DNA of 64,000 nt from positions 124,001-188,000 of the forward strand of contig NZ_CP084296.1 of assembly GCF_020271745.1 (NCBI RefSeq). The letters are read 5' to 3'. The stretch is from Providencia alcalifaciens. Lineage in GTDB: Bacteria > Pseudomonadota > Gammaproteobacteria > Enterobacterales > Enterobacteriaceae. Positions 17,607-28,680 of the stretch are shown here, piece by piece; position 1 is the first letter of the stretch; each line of letters starts with the position of its first letter. The notes beneath the pieces are model-generated. The model did no database searches and was not told the DNA's origin. It saw nothing but the letters and a program-made list of their open reading frames with translations. Position numbers and translations under genes: made by a program.

Positions 17607-19001
17607 ATGCGCACATCTAGGGAAAGCCATTATATTTTCAAAGAACTCAAAGTGCTTTGTGACAAAAACTATATCGTGATTATCGATTACAACGAAAAAA
17701 GGCTATCCATCGCTACGATAGAAACACCCAATGATAATTTATTATCCACATTACGTTTTATTGCCAGCGTACCCGTTTGTTATGAAATATGGCCTAAAGA
17801 AAAAATTGACCATTATTTCAATCGCCATGTTTTAGAAATCAATGACGAGGAAAATGATTATCAGGCTAACACTCTTGAACCTATCAATGTGGTATCGCCT
17901 GCCGTTGATTTTGTCGATGATTTATTAAAGATGGCGGTAAGAAAGCGTGCATCTGATATTCACCTTGAACCAACCAAGCATAACCTAAAAATTCGCCTTA
18001 GAGTGGATGGAAAACTCTACGTTATCCCTTCACCGCCTCATGAAATAAACAATGAGGTTATTGCCCGAATAAAAATATTGTCAAAAATGAATATTGCAGA
18101 AAAAAGAATGCCTCAGGATGGGCAAATGAATTGGAATTTTGAGCGCAAGAACTTTAGTATCCGTCTTTCCAGCATACCCACACTTCACGGTGAGAAATTA
18201 GTTCTGAGATTATTAAATACTCAGCTGAAATACTCCCTTGAACAAATTGGAATGTGCCCGACTCTATTACCCTTACTAAAAAACACATTACAAAAACCGC
18301 AAGGATTGATTCTCGTGACGGGACCTACAGGTAGCGGTAAAACTGTCACACTTTATAGTGCACTGGAATACCTTAATCAAACATCAAGAAATATATCCAC
18401 CATTGAAGACCCTATTGAGATCCCCCTAGGGGGAATCAACCAAACACAAGTACACGAAAAATATTCACTTACTTTTGCTTTTATTCTTCGTGCACTACTT
18501 CGACAAGATCCTGATGTTATTATGATAGGTGAAATTAGAGACGAAGAAACTGCTCAAATAGCTGCTCGAGCTGCACAAACAGGCCACCTTGTTCTATCAA
18601 CGCTCCATACTAATTGTACAGTCAGTGCTATTACACGCATGGAACAACTAGGCGTTGATAGAAACCAGCTTCAATCTTGTTTAAAAATGGTTATCGCTCA
18701 GCGCTTAGTTAGAAAACTATGCACATACTGTAAACAAGAAACGACACGCATTACTCCGATAAACCCAATGCGGAATATTAATGAATATCACTCTACAGGG
18801 TGCGAACACTGTTTTTCTGGATTTATGGGGCGCACCGCAATTTATGAATACCTCGATCAAACGCAACTTGACTTTATATTAAAAGATAATGGTGATTTAG
18901 CTGATAATTTCAAAAATTTATTTCAAGCAGGCCTTGAACGAGTTGAAGCTGGAGAAACAACATTACAAGAAATTTATTCCGTCATCGGGCAAGGAGAGTA
19001 A
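17607..19001 (+). CDS. hofB: HofB, GspE/PilB-type assembly ATPase
   Basis: Cytoplasmic secretion ATPase expected to power pilin polymerisation. The 464-residue protein shows the T2SE domain: RASDIHLEP-type segment near residue 113, Walker A GPTGSGKT near 238, the Asp box EDPIEIPLGG, Walker B DPDVIMIGEIRD, the His box GHLVLSTLHTN, and a C-terminal zinc motif CTYC..CEHC. The N-terminal domain is short, as in E. coli HofB (461). ATG at 17607 has AAGGGA upstream and lies 14 bp behind ppdD. Coupling to ppdD and hofC indicates a single pilus-assembly operon. Confidence 0.93.
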   Translation: MRTSRESHYIFKELKVLCDKNYIVIIDYNEKRLSIATIETPNDNLLSTLRFIASVPVCYEIWPKEKIDHYFNRHVLEINDEENDYQANTLEPINVVSPAVDFVDDLLKMAVRKRASDIHLEPTKHNLKIRLRVDGKLYVIPSPPHEINNEVIARIKILSKMNIAEKRMPQDGQMNWNFERKNFSIRLSSIPTLHGEKLVLRLLNTQLKYSLEQIGMCPTLLPLLKNTLQKPQGLILVTGPTGSGKTVTLYSALEYLNQTSRNISTIEDPIEIPLGGINQTQVHEKYSLTFAFILRALLRQDPDVIMIGEIRDEETAQIAARAAQTGHLVLSTLHTNCTVSAITRMEQLGVDRNQLQSCLKMVIAQRLVRKLCTYCKQETTRITPINPMRNINEYHSTGCEHCFSGFMGRTAIYEYLDQTQLDFILKDNGDLADNFKNLFQAGLERVEAGETTLQEIYSVIGQGE

Positions 19002-19005
19002 ATTA

Positions 19006-20190
19006 ATGTTTGTATATTATTACACTTCACTTGAAAATAATTCCTATATAACTGATAGCTTAGTAGCAAAAAACAAAAAACAGGCTTTTTTAGAAATAAT
19101 CAAACGAGGTCAAATTCCAATATCAATAAAATTAAAATCTATATTCATATTAGATATGGAAAATTTAAATTACAGAATTCATTTTTTCCATCAACTAAAT
19201 ATACTATCTTCCTCAGGCATTAGTTTATTAAAATGCTTTCAACTACTTAAACTTAATTGTCATTTACCTTTTTGGAAGGATCTCATCAATCAAGCAATCA
19301 ATGATCTAGAAAAAGGCATTAGCTTTATTAAAAATCTAAAAAATTACCCACATATTTTTAATAGCACAATAATTAGCTTGATCCTAATCGCCGAAAAAAC
19401 CGGAAAATATGATGAAAGCTTTTTGATTATAAAGAACATGCTTGAACATAACCAAAAAACATCAGTTTTAATAAAAAAAGCCTTACGTTACCCAATTACC
19501 CTCATAGGATTTTCAAGCCTATTAATTATTATCATGCTGTGTTTTGTCATCCCGCAGTTTGTTGAAATTTACGAAAGCTTTCAACAAGAATTACCCCCCA
19601 TAACAAAGGCGGTCATCATAATATCGGATACTCTGATTGAAAATGTTCAATGGATTCTATTCACACTGATTACAACTATATTTTCATTTATTAAATACAA
19701 GTCCTTTCTGTTCAGAAAACTGAGTCATTTAATACAATATCTTCCCTATATAACGAATATTATCAGAGCCAAAAATTTGAATATCTACTTTTTAACATTA
19801 TCTTCCACACTAAAATCAGGATTACCTCTCATGGAATGCATTGATTGCTCAACTAAAACAATAATGAATCATAAATACAAGGAAGAGTGTCATGAAATTT
19901 ATCACTCAATTCTTAGAGGAGCTTCATTATCTGATGCAATGAAAAATACTCAACTATTTCCAAAATTAGCAATTCAATTAATATCTTTGGCAGAAGAATC
20001 TGGCAAACTAGAATATTTTACATTATATTTATTTAAGTATTACTCTCAGCAATATAAGACCATTACAGAACATCACCTTAAGAACCTTGAACCTATATTA
20101 CTCTTATTTATAGCTATCATTATCTGCCTAATAATGTTTGCAATGTATTTACCAATATTTAAATTAGGCTCAGTCATTTCTGGAGTGTAG
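19006..20190 (+). CDS. hofC: HofC, PilC/GspF-type inner-membrane platform protein
   Basis: Polytopic inner-membrane protein of 394 residues forming the platform on which the HofB ATPase would act. Two T2SF-type repeats are visible (FFHQLNILSSSGISLLKCFQ and FLTLSSTLKSGLPLMECIDC), each followed by GxxLSDAMxxxxxFPxLxIxLIxxAEESGK-like segments, with membrane helices near residues 165-190, 215-235 and 370-392. ATG at 19006 follows AAGGAG. The gene is markedly richer in A and T (many Ile, Lys, Asn codons) than hofB or coaE, suggesting relaxed constraint or different history. Start and end are intact, so I see no pseudogene signature. Confidence 0.9.
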   Translation: MFVYYYTSLENNSYITDSLVAKNKKQAFLEIIKRGQIPISIKLKSIFILDMENLNYRIHFFHQLNILSSSGISLLKCFQLLKLNCHLPFWKDLINQAINDLEKGISFIKNLKNYPHIFNSTIISLILIAEKTGKYDESFLIIKNMLEHNQKTSVLIKKALRYPITLIGFSSLLIIIMLCFVIPQFVEIYESFQQELPPITKAVIIISDTLIENVQWILFTLITTIFSFIKYKSFLFRKLSHLIQYLPYITNIIRAKNLNIYFLTLSSTLKSGLPLMECIDCSTKTIMNHKYKEECHEIYHSILRGASLSDAMKNTQLFPKLAIQLISLAEESGKLEYFTLYLFKYYSQQYKTITEHHLKNLEPILLLFIAIIICLIMFAMYLPIFKLGSVISGV

Positions 20191-20344
20191 CTTATTATCA
20201 ATAAAAAACAGTTCAATTTAGATAGTAAAAATAGATTGTAATCAAACATATATCCATAACATGATAACTTGACTCAATTGTATAAAGACAAATTAAAACT
20301 TTCAGTGTACTCTGACTTATTTCCCGTGAACTAATGAATCATTT

Positions 20345-20950
20345 ATGTCTTATATTGTTGCCCTCACAGGGGGGATAGGAAGTGGTAAAACAACTGTTGC
20401 CAACGAATTTGCTAAACTTGGGGTACCCCTTGTTGATGCTGATGTCATCGCCCGCCAAGTTGTTGAACCTAATACCTCTGCATTGATCAGCATTCAACAG
20501 CACTTTGGTCAATCTGTATTAAACCATGATGGCACTTTAAATAGAGGTTTTCTGCGGACAGTTGTTTTTTCCGAACCTAAGGAAAAAGCGTGGCTAAATG
20601 CGCTGCTTCATCCTTTGATACAACAAGAAACGCAGAAACAACTTCAGCAGGTTAACTATCCTTATGTTCTATGGGTGGTCCCCCTGCTTATTGAAAATAA
20701 AATTTCGCATTTAGCAGATCGTGTTCTTGTCGTTGATGTAACAAAAGAAGAACAAATAGAGAGAACCATTAGACGTGATGACACCAGCCTAGAGCATGTT
20801 ATTAATATATTAAATGCTCAAGTATCTCGAGAAGAAAGGTTGTCGTATGCTGACGATATCATCACTAATCATACAGATGATACTGAGCTGCCAAATAGAG
20901 TTGCAGAACTACACAGGCAATACCTAGCACTTGCAGCACAAAAAGAATAG
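20345..20950 (+). CDS. coaE: Dephospho-CoA kinase
   Basis: Last step of coenzyme A synthesis: phosphorylation of the ribose 3'-hydroxyl of dephospho-CoA with ATP. The 201-residue protein has a P-loop GGIGSGKTT at residues 9-17, the [10 protein letters not shown] acceptor motif, and the lid segment (RDDTSLEHV). It is about the length of E. coli CoaE (206). The order coaE-zapD-yacG is the standard enterobacterial arrangement with only 8 bp to zapD, so the three are very likely co-transcribed. The guaC gene that precedes it in E. coli is absent; hofC lies upstream instead. Confidence 0.96.
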   Translation: MSYIVALTGGIGSGKTTVANEFAKLGVPLVDADVIARQVVEPNTSALISIQQHFGQSVLNHDGTLNRGFLRTVVFSEPKEKAWLNALLHPLIQQETQKQLQQVNYPYVLWVVPLLIENKISHLADRVLVVDVTKEEQIERTIRRDDTSLEHVINILNAQVSREERLSYADDIITNHTDDTELPNRVAELHRQYLALAAQKE

Positions 20951-20958
20951 GAATGAGC

Positions 20959-21717
20959 ATGAGCGAAAAAATCGAAACAACTTTGGTTACTTATGAATAT
21001 CCAATGAATGAAAAAATTCGTTCTTGGCTGCGGCTTGAAACATTATTAATGCAAATTTATGAACAGAGCCATATTACCTCCTACTCATCTGGAATCGCCT
21101 TTTTCCGCTCTGTTTCTGAACTGATTGAAATTTTGGATAGAGGTGAAGTTCGCTCTGACCTTATCAAAGAACTCGAAAAACAAAAAAGTAGGCTACTCAG
21201 TTGGGCCGATGCCCCAAACGTTGATAAAACATTAATCACCGCTCTTTTAAACGACCTAACACCGAAACTAAGCAGTTTAATGTCCGCACCTCGATTTGGT
21301 CATCAACTACGTAATGATAAAATTATTAGCATGGTTCGCCAACGCCTCAGCATTCCCGGTGGATGCTGTAGCTTTGATTTGCCCACCCTTCAACTGTGGC
21401 TAAATATCCCTCAATCAGATAGAGATAATGAAATCCAAAGCTGGCTAAATAGTTTAGATCCTCTGCAAGATGCCTTAAAAACCGTGTTATCGCTAATCCG
21501 CCAGAATGGAAGTTTTGAATCTTCCGAATCTCACAATGGTTTTTTCCAAGGTAATGTCGAAGGAAAAGAGCTTTTACGTATTAGATTATCGCCTGAACAT
21601 TTGATATACCCTCAAATTTCAGGGCATAAAACGCGTTTTGCCTTACGTTTTCTTCATATCGATAGCGAGAATGGTATACTCCCAGACATAATTCGTTTTC
21701 AGTTAGCCTGTTGTTAG
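20959..21717 (+). CDS. zapD: ZapD, FtsZ-associated cell division factor
   Basis: Cytoplasmic protein that binds the FtsZ C-terminal tail and bundles FtsZ filaments, supporting Z-ring integrity. The 252-residue sequence carries the family blocks FFRSVSELIEILDRGEVRSD, MVRQRLSIPGGCCSFDLPTL and YPQISGHKTRFALRF, and ends in LACC like E. coli ZapD. I prefer the ATG at 20959 because AGGA is six bases upstream; the ATG two codons earlier (20953) is only one base from it. It is encoded between coaE and yacG, and the window also carries its partner ftsZ. Confidence 0.94.
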   Translation: MSEKIETTLVTYEYPMNEKIRSWLRLETLLMQIYEQSHITSYSSGIAFFRSVSELIEILDRGEVRSDLIKELEKQKSRLLSWADAPNVDKTLITALLNDLTPKLSSLMSAPRFGHQLRNDKIISMVRQRLSIPGGCCSFDLPTLQLWLNIPQSDRDNEIQSWLNSLDPLQDALKTVLSLIRQNGSFESSESHNGFFQGNVEGKELLRIRLSPEHLIYPQISGHKTRFALRFLHIDSENGILPDIIRFQLACC

Positions 21718-21732
21718 TTTGAGAGTCGATGT

Positions 21733-21930
21733 ATGAATGAAATTATTGAAGTCAATTGTCCGACTTGCCAAAAAGTCGTGACTTGGAATGAATCCAGCCC
21801 TTTTCGTCCATTTTGCAGCAAAAGATGTCAATTGATTGATTTAGGTGAGTGGGCCGCCGAAGAAAAACGTATTGAAAGCCAAGGTGAAATTTCCGATAGC
21901 GATAATTGGAGTGAAGCACCTGAGCATTAA
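21733..21930 (+). CDS. yacG: YacG, zinc-binding DNA gyrase inhibitor
   Basis: Small zinc protein of 65 residues that binds GyrB and inhibits gyrase in E. coli. The four zinc ligands are visible as CPTC (residues 9 and 12) and CSKRC (residues 28 and 32), followed by the conserved [14 protein letters not shown] and an acidic tail. The size matches E. coli YacG. Third gene of coaE-zapD-yacG, 15 bp after zapD, with a bidirectional terminator downstream. Confidence 0.93.
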   Translation: MNEIIEVNCPTCQKVVTWNESSPFRPFCSKRCQLIDLGEWAAEEKRIESQGEISDSDNWSEAPEH

Positions 21931-21953
21931 TTTCACTTATCTGCGTTGATCCT

Positions 21954-21987
21954 GAAAATAGCCAAATCTCTGCATTAGGCTATTTTC
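21954..21987. terminator. Bidirectional terminator between yacG and mutT
   Basis: GAAAATAGCC (21954-21963) and GGCTATTTTC (21978-21987) form a perfect 10-bp stem with A/T runs on both sides, between two convergent genes. Confidence 0.85.
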
Positions 21988-22011
21988 ATCTTTATTACTA
22001 ACGACTTGCTG

Positions 22012-22410
22012 TTATGCGTCCTTCGTCAGCATATCAACAATCACGCGATTAGCAGGTGGAAACTCTTCAGCCACTAAGCTTTGCTGTTCAACCCAACGTG
22101 ATTTTTGCCCTTCTTTTCCATAGGGATCATTTTCCCAGCCTGAAACCATAAAGAAGTAGAGCGTAATAAATCTATCGTCAAATTCATGATCAACTTGATG
22201 GAATAAATCACAGTCAATCACCGCAATACCCACTTCTTCTTCCAATTCACGGACCAGTGCGTCCTTAGGATTTTCCCCTTTTTCCAGCTTTCCCCCAGGA
22301 AACTCCCAAAACCCAGCCATGTGAGTACCTTCTGGTCGCTGAGTAATAAAAATATGTTGCTGAGCATTACGAATGATCCCAGCGGCAATATGCAGATGTT
22401 TTTTTTCCAT
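22012..22410 (-). CDS. mutT: MutT, 8-oxo-dGTP diphosphatase
   Basis: Nudix hydrolase that cleanses the nucleotide pool of 8-oxo-dGTP and so prevents A-to-C transversions. The 132-residue protein has a perfect Nudix box, G-x5-E-x7-REUxEExGU, in GGKLEKGENPKDALVRELEE followed by EVGI, plus the family start HIAAGIIRNAQQHIFITQRP and the FWEFPGG lead-in. It lies downstream of secA as in E. coli, but a strong hairpin terminator sits directly ahead of its ribosome site, so expression from the secM-secA promoter is probably limited to read-through. Confidence 0.95.
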   Translation of the reverse strand: MEKKHLHIAAGIIRNAQQHIFITQRPEGTHMAGFWEFPGGKLEKGENPKDALVRELEEEVGIAVIDCDLFHQVDHEFDDRFITLYFFMVSGWENDPYGKEGQKSRWVEQQSLVAEEFPPANRVIVDMLTKDA

Positions 22411-22424
22411 AATTTCTTCACTAA

Positions 22425-22446
22425 AAAGGCGGGTTTCCCCGCCTTT
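22425..22446 (-). terminator. secA terminator just upstream of mutT
   Basis: AAAGGCGGG (22425-22433) pairs with CCCGCCTTT (22438-22446) around a 4-nt loop. The minus strand reads into UUUUU 14 bases before the mutT start codon. Confidence 0.8.
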
Positions 22447-22470
22447 ATTGATTATCTATTGAATTCTAAA

Positions 22471-25182
22471 TTAATTTAAGCGGCCATGGCACTGCTTGTA
22501 TTTCTTACCGGAACCACAAGGGCATGGGTCATTACGACCAATTTTATTACCTTGGGTTGCAATCTTCGCCTCTGCCTCTGTCATTAGCGATTCAGCTTCA
22601 GCCTCATGGCTTAAATGCTGTTTCTTCGCCAGACGTTCAGCTTCTTCACGACGTTGTTGCTCTAACGCTTCAACTTCTTCCGGTAAACGTACTTGTACTT
22701 TTGACAAGGTACTGATTACTTCATATTTCAATGCTTCCAACATGTTGGCAAACATACTGAAGGATTCACGTTTGTATTCTTGTTTTGGATCTTTTTGTGC
22801 ATAACCACGTAAATGGATACCTTGACGTAAATAGTCCATGGAAGCCAAATGCTCTTTCCATAATGTATCCAGCGTTTGCAACATAACGCCTTTTTCGAAA
22901 TTACGCATTGCTTCAGAGCTAACGATCTCTTCTTTACGTTGGTAAATTTCAATCGCTTTTTCCATAATGCGTTCACGCAAGGTTTCTTCGTGAAGTTCAG
23001 GCTCTTTATCTAACCACTCTTGAATTGGTAAATCGAGGTCAAAATCGTTTACTAAACGTTTTTGCAGACCATCGATATCCCACATTTCTTCCAGTGATTG
23101 AGGCGGAATATATGCATCAATAATAGTGGTAAATACATCTTCACGAATGCTGTCTACGGTTTCTTTAATATCGCCGCCATCCAGCAGTTCATTACGCTGA
23201 GTATAGATGGCACGACGTTGGTCACTAGCCACATCATCATATTCAAGTAATTGTTTACGAATATCAAAGTTACGGCTTTCAACTTTACGCTGTGCGTTAG
23301 CAATTGCTTTTGTGACCCAAGGGTGTTCAATAGCTTCACCCGGTTTCATACCCAGTTTTTTCATCATGCCCGTTACACGGTCTGATGCGAAGATACGCAT
23401 TAAAGCATCTTCCATTGACAGATAGAAACGTGATGAACCAGCATCACCTTGACGTCCCGCACGACCACGTAACTGGTTATCGATACGGCGAGATTCATGG
23501 CGCTCTGTACCGATGATATGTAAACCACCAGCCGCTAATACTTCATCGTGACGAATTTTCCAGTTCGCTTTGATTTCATCAATTTGTTCTTGCGTTGGGT
23601 TTTCTAACGCAGCCACTTCTGACTGCCAGCTTCCCCCTAACATGATATCGGTACCACGACCCGCCATGTTAGTTGCGATGGTTACCGCGCTTTTTTGCCC
23701 CGCATTCGCGATAATATCAGCTTCCATTGCGTGGAATTTCGCATTCAATACGTTATGAGCAATTTTCGCTTTAGTCAGCGCATGGGAAATTAATTCAGAC
23801 TTTTCAATCGAAATAGTACCGACCAGAACTGGCTGACCTTTGGCGGTTTTATCACGGATATCTTCAATAATTGCATCAAATTTGTCTGCTTCAGTCATAT
23901 AGACTAAATCAGGCATATCTTTACGAACCATTGGGCGGTTAGTTGGGATAACAATCGTGTCCAGCTTATAGATAGAGCTAAACTCGAAAGCTTCCGTATC
24001 CGCAGTACCCGTCATGCCCGCTAATTTTTCATATAAGCGGAAATAGTTCTGGAAAGTAATAGAGGCTAATGTTTGGTTTTCATTATGGATCTCAACACCT
24101 TCTTTCGCTTCAACAGCTTGGTGTAGACCATCAGACCAACGGCGCCCTTCCATTGTACGGCCTGTATGTTCATCGACAATGATGACTTGGTTATCTTTAA
24201 CAATATAATCAACATCACGAGTAAACAGTGCGTGGGCACGTAAACCCGCCATGACGTGGTGCATCAGCATGATGTTTGATGGCGAATAAAGCGATTCGCC
24301 TTCATCCATTAAACCTGCTTTTACCAGTAATTCTTCAACCAGAACCAGACCGCGCTCTGTAATTGTTACCTGACGAGATTTTTCATCAACAGAGAAGTGA
24401 CCTTCACCTTGGAAAGTGTCTGAGTCTTCTTTTTCTTGGCGAACTAATTTCGGGATCAGTTTATCCACTTTAATATACAGGTCTGAGCTGTCTTCCGCTG
24501 GACCTGAAATGATCAGTGGCGTACGCGCTTCATCGATAAGAATGGAGTCCACCTCATCCACTAATGCGTAGTGCAGTTTACGTTGAACGCGATCTTCTGG
24601 GCTAAACGCCATGTTGTCACGTAGATAGTCGAAACCAAACTCATTGTTGGTACCGTAAGTAATGTCTTCCGCATAAGCTTGGCGCTTTGCAGGTGGAGCC
24701 ATACCCGATAAGTTAATACCAACGGTTAAGCCTAAAAACTCGAATAATGGACGGTTATTTTCCGCATCTCGTTTTGCTAGGTAATCGTTCACTGTAACAA
24801 CGTGAACCCCTTTGCCTGATAATGCGTTAATGTATGCTGGCAGCGTTGCAGTCAGTGTTTTACCTTCACCTGTACGCATTTCTGCAATACAGCGCTCATT
24901 CAGAACCATACCACCGATTAACTGAACGTCGAAGTGACGCATACCGAATACACGTTTACTCGCTTCACGCACTGTCGCAAACGCTTCAGGGATCATATTT
25001 TCAATGCTTTCGCCCTGTTTTAAACGCTCACGAAATTCTACGGTTTTGGCTTTCAGCTCGTCATCCGATAATTTCTCAAACTCAGGCTCTAGCTTGTTAA
25101 TTTTTTCCACTTCTTTACGTAGGCGGCGCAGAGTACGGTCATTACGGCTACCAAATACTTTGGTTAATAATTTAGTTAACAT
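22471..25182 (-). CDS. secA: SecA, preprotein translocase ATPase
   Basis: Motor that drives unfolded preproteins through SecYEG. The 903-residue product is collinear with E. coli SecA (901). Visible elements: [16 protein letters not shown] (Walker A, about residue 105), [20 protein letters not shown] (DEAD-type Walker B), the PPXD region, [15 protein letters not shown] of the second motor domain, the scaffold/wing helices, and the C-terminal zinc SecB-binding tail [14 protein letters not shown]. The start [20 protein letters not shown] matches E. coli exactly in position; seven further codons upstream are not conserved. It follows secM, whose translational arrest exposes the secA ribosome site in E. 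coli. Confidence 0.98.
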   Translation of the reverse strand: MLTKLLTKVFGSRNDRTLRRLRKEVEKINKLEPEFEKLSDDELKAKTVEFRERLKQGESIENMIPEAFATVREASKRVFGMRHFDVQLIGGMVLNERCIAEMRTGEGKTLTATLPAYINALSGKGVHVVTVNDYLAKRDAENNRPLFEFLGLTVGINLSGMAPPAKRQAYAEDITYGTNNEFGFDYLRDNMAFSPEDRVQRKLHYALVDEVDSILIDEARTPLIISGPAEDSSDLYIKVDKLIPKLVRQEKEDSDTFQGEGHFSVDEKSRQVTITERGLVLVEELLVKAGLMDEGESLYSPSNIMLMHHVMAGLRAHALFTRDVDYIVKDNQVIIVDEHTGRTMEGRRWSDGLHQAVEAKEGVEIHNENQTLASITFQNYFRLYEKLAGMTGTADTEAFEFSSIYKLDTIVIPTNRPMVRKDMPDLVYMTEADKFDAIIEDIRDKTAKGQPVLVGTISIEKSELISHALTKAKIAHNVLNAKFHAMEADIIANAGQKSAVTIATNMAGRGTDIMLGGSWQSEVAALENPTQEQIDEIKANWKIRHDEVLAAGGLHIIGTERHESRRIDNQLRGRAGRQGDAGSSRFYLSMEDALMRIFASDRVTGMMKKLGMKPGEAIEHPWVTKAIANAQRKVESRNFDIRKQLLEYDDVASDQRRAIYTQRNELLDGGDIKETVDSIREDVFTTIIDAYIPPQSLEEMWDIDGLQKRLVNDFDLDLPIQEWLDKEPELHEETLRERIMEKAIEIYQRKEEIVSSEAMRNFEKGVMLQTLDTLWKEHLASMDYLRQGIHLRGYAQKDPKQEYKRESFSMFANMLEALKYEVISTLSKVQVRLPEEVEALEQQRREEAERLAKKQHLSHEAEAESLMTEAEAKIATQGNKIGRNDPCPCGSGKKYKQCHGRLN

Positions 25183-25276
25183 ATTTTTTCTCAGGTAAAT
25201 CAATTAATTATTTGAATCAGTAATTTTTGACACGATGAGAAGCGCCCAATGGCAGGCTTTGCATCGTTAAATGGAT

Positions 25277-25804
25277 TTAGGCGAAAAAGGGTCCAGCCCG
25301 AATGCCATGTACCTGAGCAACCCAAATCGCGGGCTGATAAACAGTAAAGAGAGGGTAGATATGTTCGCTAGCTTGAGTTGTTGCCACGTCCCATTGTAGA
25401 GATCGCTGAGCCAACATCGCGTATAGCGTATCTAGCATTAACTGAGGGGCAAATAGCGTCTCTTTTTGTAGCTTGCTTTTGTCGGTATCTTCATCTTCTG
25501 TTGTTGAAAAGGCAAAAGTCAGTTGGCGGATGACATTACGTACCGCATGTTGCTGCCAGTAATTAACCGAGTAAGAAGATGAGGATGAAGAGCGTTGAGA
25601 GTTCTGCTGTGCAAATAAGTTATCGAAAGCATTTACAGCTTGGCTTTGTCGATTGGCTGGCGCAGAATTAACTTGAGCTTGCTGAGATTCTGATAAGGCA
25701 TTTAAAATTGTAGGCAAGCCAACACCCGTAGCCACAACACCTAATAACAGGTGGGACCAAAAGTATCGTCTACCTAAATGTCGCCAAAAATTTAAAATGC
25801 CCAT
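25277..25804 (-). CDS. secM: SecM secretion monitor with variant arrest motif
   Basis: Regulatory exported protein whose ribosome stalling raises secA translation when export is slow. The 175-residue product has a long basic signal sequence (RRYFWSHLLLGVVATGVGLP) and the conserved SVNYWQQHAVRNVIRQLTFA block. The C-terminus reads YQPAIWVAQVHGIRAGP followed by FFA. Compared with the E. coli arrest sequence FSTPVWISQAQGIRAGP, the essential Trp, Gly, Ile, Arg, Ala, Gly and Pro are kept with exact spacing, but the first Phe is Tyr and the Ile after Trp is Val. The ATG at 25804 is used; a TTG codon precedes it. The 94-bp secM-secA spacer should carry the masking hairpin. Confidence 0.95.
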   Translation of the reverse strand: MGILNFWRHLGRRYFWSHLLLGVVATGVGLPTILNALSESQQAQVNSAPANRQSQAVNAFDNLFAQQNSQRSSSSSSYSVNYWQQHAVRNVIRQLTFAFSTTEDEDTDKSKLQKETLFAPQLMLDTLYAMLAQRSLQWDVATTQASEHIYPLFTVYQPAIWVAQVHGIRAGPFFA

Positions 25805-25890
25805 CAAACTCTTATATAATTTATAGATTAAAGTATGATTCCCAATTATGTTCTGACATCTTTAGCAATCGCGCAAAATGAGAGTCCACA

Positions 25891-26412
25891 ATGAGAGATA
25901 GTCATCCACAAGCACTTTTCGATGTTCTCGAAGAATCTCTGGCGAAAACATCAAACACTTTACAAACTATTCAACGAAATGCAAAAGCCATTCTAAAATT
26001 GAATCGTGTTGTTAAAAGTTTGCTGCCAGCAGAAATTAAACCTATGTGTCGTGTGGCAAACTACCGTAATAACATTATGGTTATCGAAGTGGCTAATGCC
26101 AGTTGGATGACCCGCCTTAATTATGAAAAAATTAACCTTCTTTCCGCATTAAGGTCGTCTATTCTACCATCTTTATCTTCCATCGACATCAGAATCAATC
26201 CCGATCTTATACGAAAATCTAAGCAAAATAGCTCATTGAATAAGCAATCAGTGAATCAAAAAGAAAATCGCAATCAAAGACAGATTAGTATGCAAACTGC
26301 TGAGCAGTTATTAAGACTAGCACAAAAGAGTCCAAAGGGATTAAAAGAGAAGTTTGAGCGGTTGGCTGCATTAGCCGGAGAGAGTACTAATGCAGCCAAC
26401 AGAAAAGGCTAA
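25891..26412 (+). CDS. DciA-like (DUF721) protein
   Basis: A 173-residue basic protein whose N-terminal 100 residues fit the DUF721/DciA domain (KLNRVVKSLLPAEIKPMCRV, then NNIMVIEVANASWMTRLNYE); the C-terminal third is a low-complexity Ser/Asn/Gln/Lys linker plus a helical tail. DciA proteins load the replicative helicase DnaB in bacteria without DnaC/DnaI. Enterobacteria normally use DnaC, so the role of this homologue is uncertain. It is divergent from secM (86 bp) and convergent with lpxC, the position this family holds in several Enterobacterales as far as I recall. No symbol is assigned because function is untested here. Confidence 0.8.
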   Translation: MRDSHPQALFDVLEESLAKTSNTLQTIQRNAKAILKLNRVVKSLLPAEIKPMCRVANYRNNIMVIEVANASWMTRLNYEKINLLSALRSSILPSLSSIDIRINPDLIRKSKQNSSLNKQSVNQKENRNQRQISMQTAEQLLRLAQKSPKGLKEKFERLAALAGESTNAANRKG

Positions 26413-26433
26413 CTCTGACTGGCAGAGATAGCC

Positions 26434-27422
<989 letters not shown>

Positions 27423-27465
27423 AAAATTTTAGCACAAAAAGCGGAAAAACCAATCTAATTAAAAA

Positions 27466-28623
27466 TTAATCGGCCTGTTTACGCAAGAAAGCTGGGATGT
27501 CTAAGTAATCCGGCTCTTTATTTACTTGTGTATTTTGGTCGTTAACGGCTTTTGCAGCTGGTTTTTCATCGTTTAATGAAGACATGCTATTTTGCATTTG
27601 CTGATAGCGTTGCTCCATAGAAGCTTGCTGAGACATTTTATTGCTCACTAAAGTAATTTCTGGACGTTTGTCCATACCAATACCCGTAGCAACAACAGTC
27701 ACGCGCAATTCTTCATGCATTTCTGGGTCTAAAGAGGTACCGATTACGACAGTCGCATTATCCGATGCGAATGCACGAATGGTATTACCCACTGTTTCAA
27801 ACTCATCCAAGCGCAGGTCAAAACCAGCAGTGATGTTGACCAGAACACCACGCGCGCCAGACAGGTCGATATCTTCCAAAAGTGGGCTAGAAATTGCCAT
27901 TTCAGCAGCTTCTTCAGCTCTATCTTCGCCACGAGCCACACCTGAACCCATCATCGCGTAACCCATTTCTGACATCACGGTACGTACGTCAGCAAAGTCC
28001 ACGTTCATTAAACCTGGGCGAGTGATCAGCTCAGCGATACCTTGAACCGCACCTTTTAATACGTCGTTAGCCGCACCAAAAGCATCCAGTAAAGAGATAC
28101 CACGACCAAGTACTTTCAGTAACTTGTCGTTAGGGATAGTGATCAGCGAGTCAACGTGCTTAGACAGCTCAGTGATACCCGCTTCCGCGAATGCCATGCG
28201 CTTTTTGCCTTCAAAATTGAATGGCTTAGTCACGACAGCAACGGTTAGGATACCTAATTCTTTAGCAACTTCAGCAACAACTGGTGCTGCACCAGTGCCA
28301 GTTCCACCGCCCATACCCGCAGCAATGAACACCATGTCTGCGCCATCAAGAGCATTGCGCAGTGCTTCACGGTCTTCTTCTGCCGCATTACGGCCGACTT
28401 CTGGATTTGCACCCGCACCCAGACCTTTAGTAATACCTGTACCGATCTGAATGGTTTGCCCAACTGCGGTTTTACGCAGGGCTTGTGCGTCGGTGTTGAC
28501 TGCAAAGAACTCAACACCCTCAATGCGCTCGCGTACCATGTGTTCAACGGCATTTCCGCCGCCGCCGCCAACGCCGATGACTTTAATCACCGCATCGTTG
28601 GTTAGCTCCATTGGTTCAAACAT
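27466..28623 (-). CDS. ftsZ: FtsZ, tubulin-like cell division GTPase
   Basis: GTPase that polymerises into the Z ring. The 385-residue protein (E. coli 383) shows the tubulin signature [11 protein letters not shown] near residue 105, the T7 loop with [11 protein letters not shown], a variable linker rich in Gln and Lys ([20 protein letters not shown]) and the conserved C-terminal peptide [14 protein letters not shown] that binds FtsA, ZipA, ZapD and MinC. It sits 57 bp behind ftsA and ahead of lpxC, the universal dcw order. Confidence 0.98.
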   Translation of the reverse strand: MFEPMELTNDAVIKVIGVGGGGGNAVEHMVRERIEGVEFFAVNTDAQALRKTAVGQTIQIGTGITKGLGAGANPEVGRNAAEEDREALRNALDGADMVFIAAGMGGGTGTGAAPVVAEVAKELGILTVAVVTKPFNFEGKKRMAFAEAGITELSKHVDSLITIPNDKLLKVLGRGISLLDAFGAANDVLKGAVQGIAELITRPGLMNVDFADVRTVMSEMGYAMMGSGVARGEDRAEEAAEMAISSPLLEDIDLSGARGVLVNITAGFDLRLDEFETVGNTIRAFASDNATVVIGTSLDPEMHEELRVTVVATGIGMDKRPEITLVSNKMSQQASMEQRYQQMQNSMSSLNDEKPAAKAVNDQNTQVNKEPDYLDIPAFLRKQAD

Positions 28624-28680
28624 AATGTCTCTCCGTTTTGTGCTTACTATCGAAGCTAATCATATGCTTCTAAATAAAAA

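Noticed and set aside
18934-20190. hofC as a pseudogene because of its AT-rich drift
   Set aside because: The frame is intact over the family length with a good ribosome site and both T2SF repeats present.
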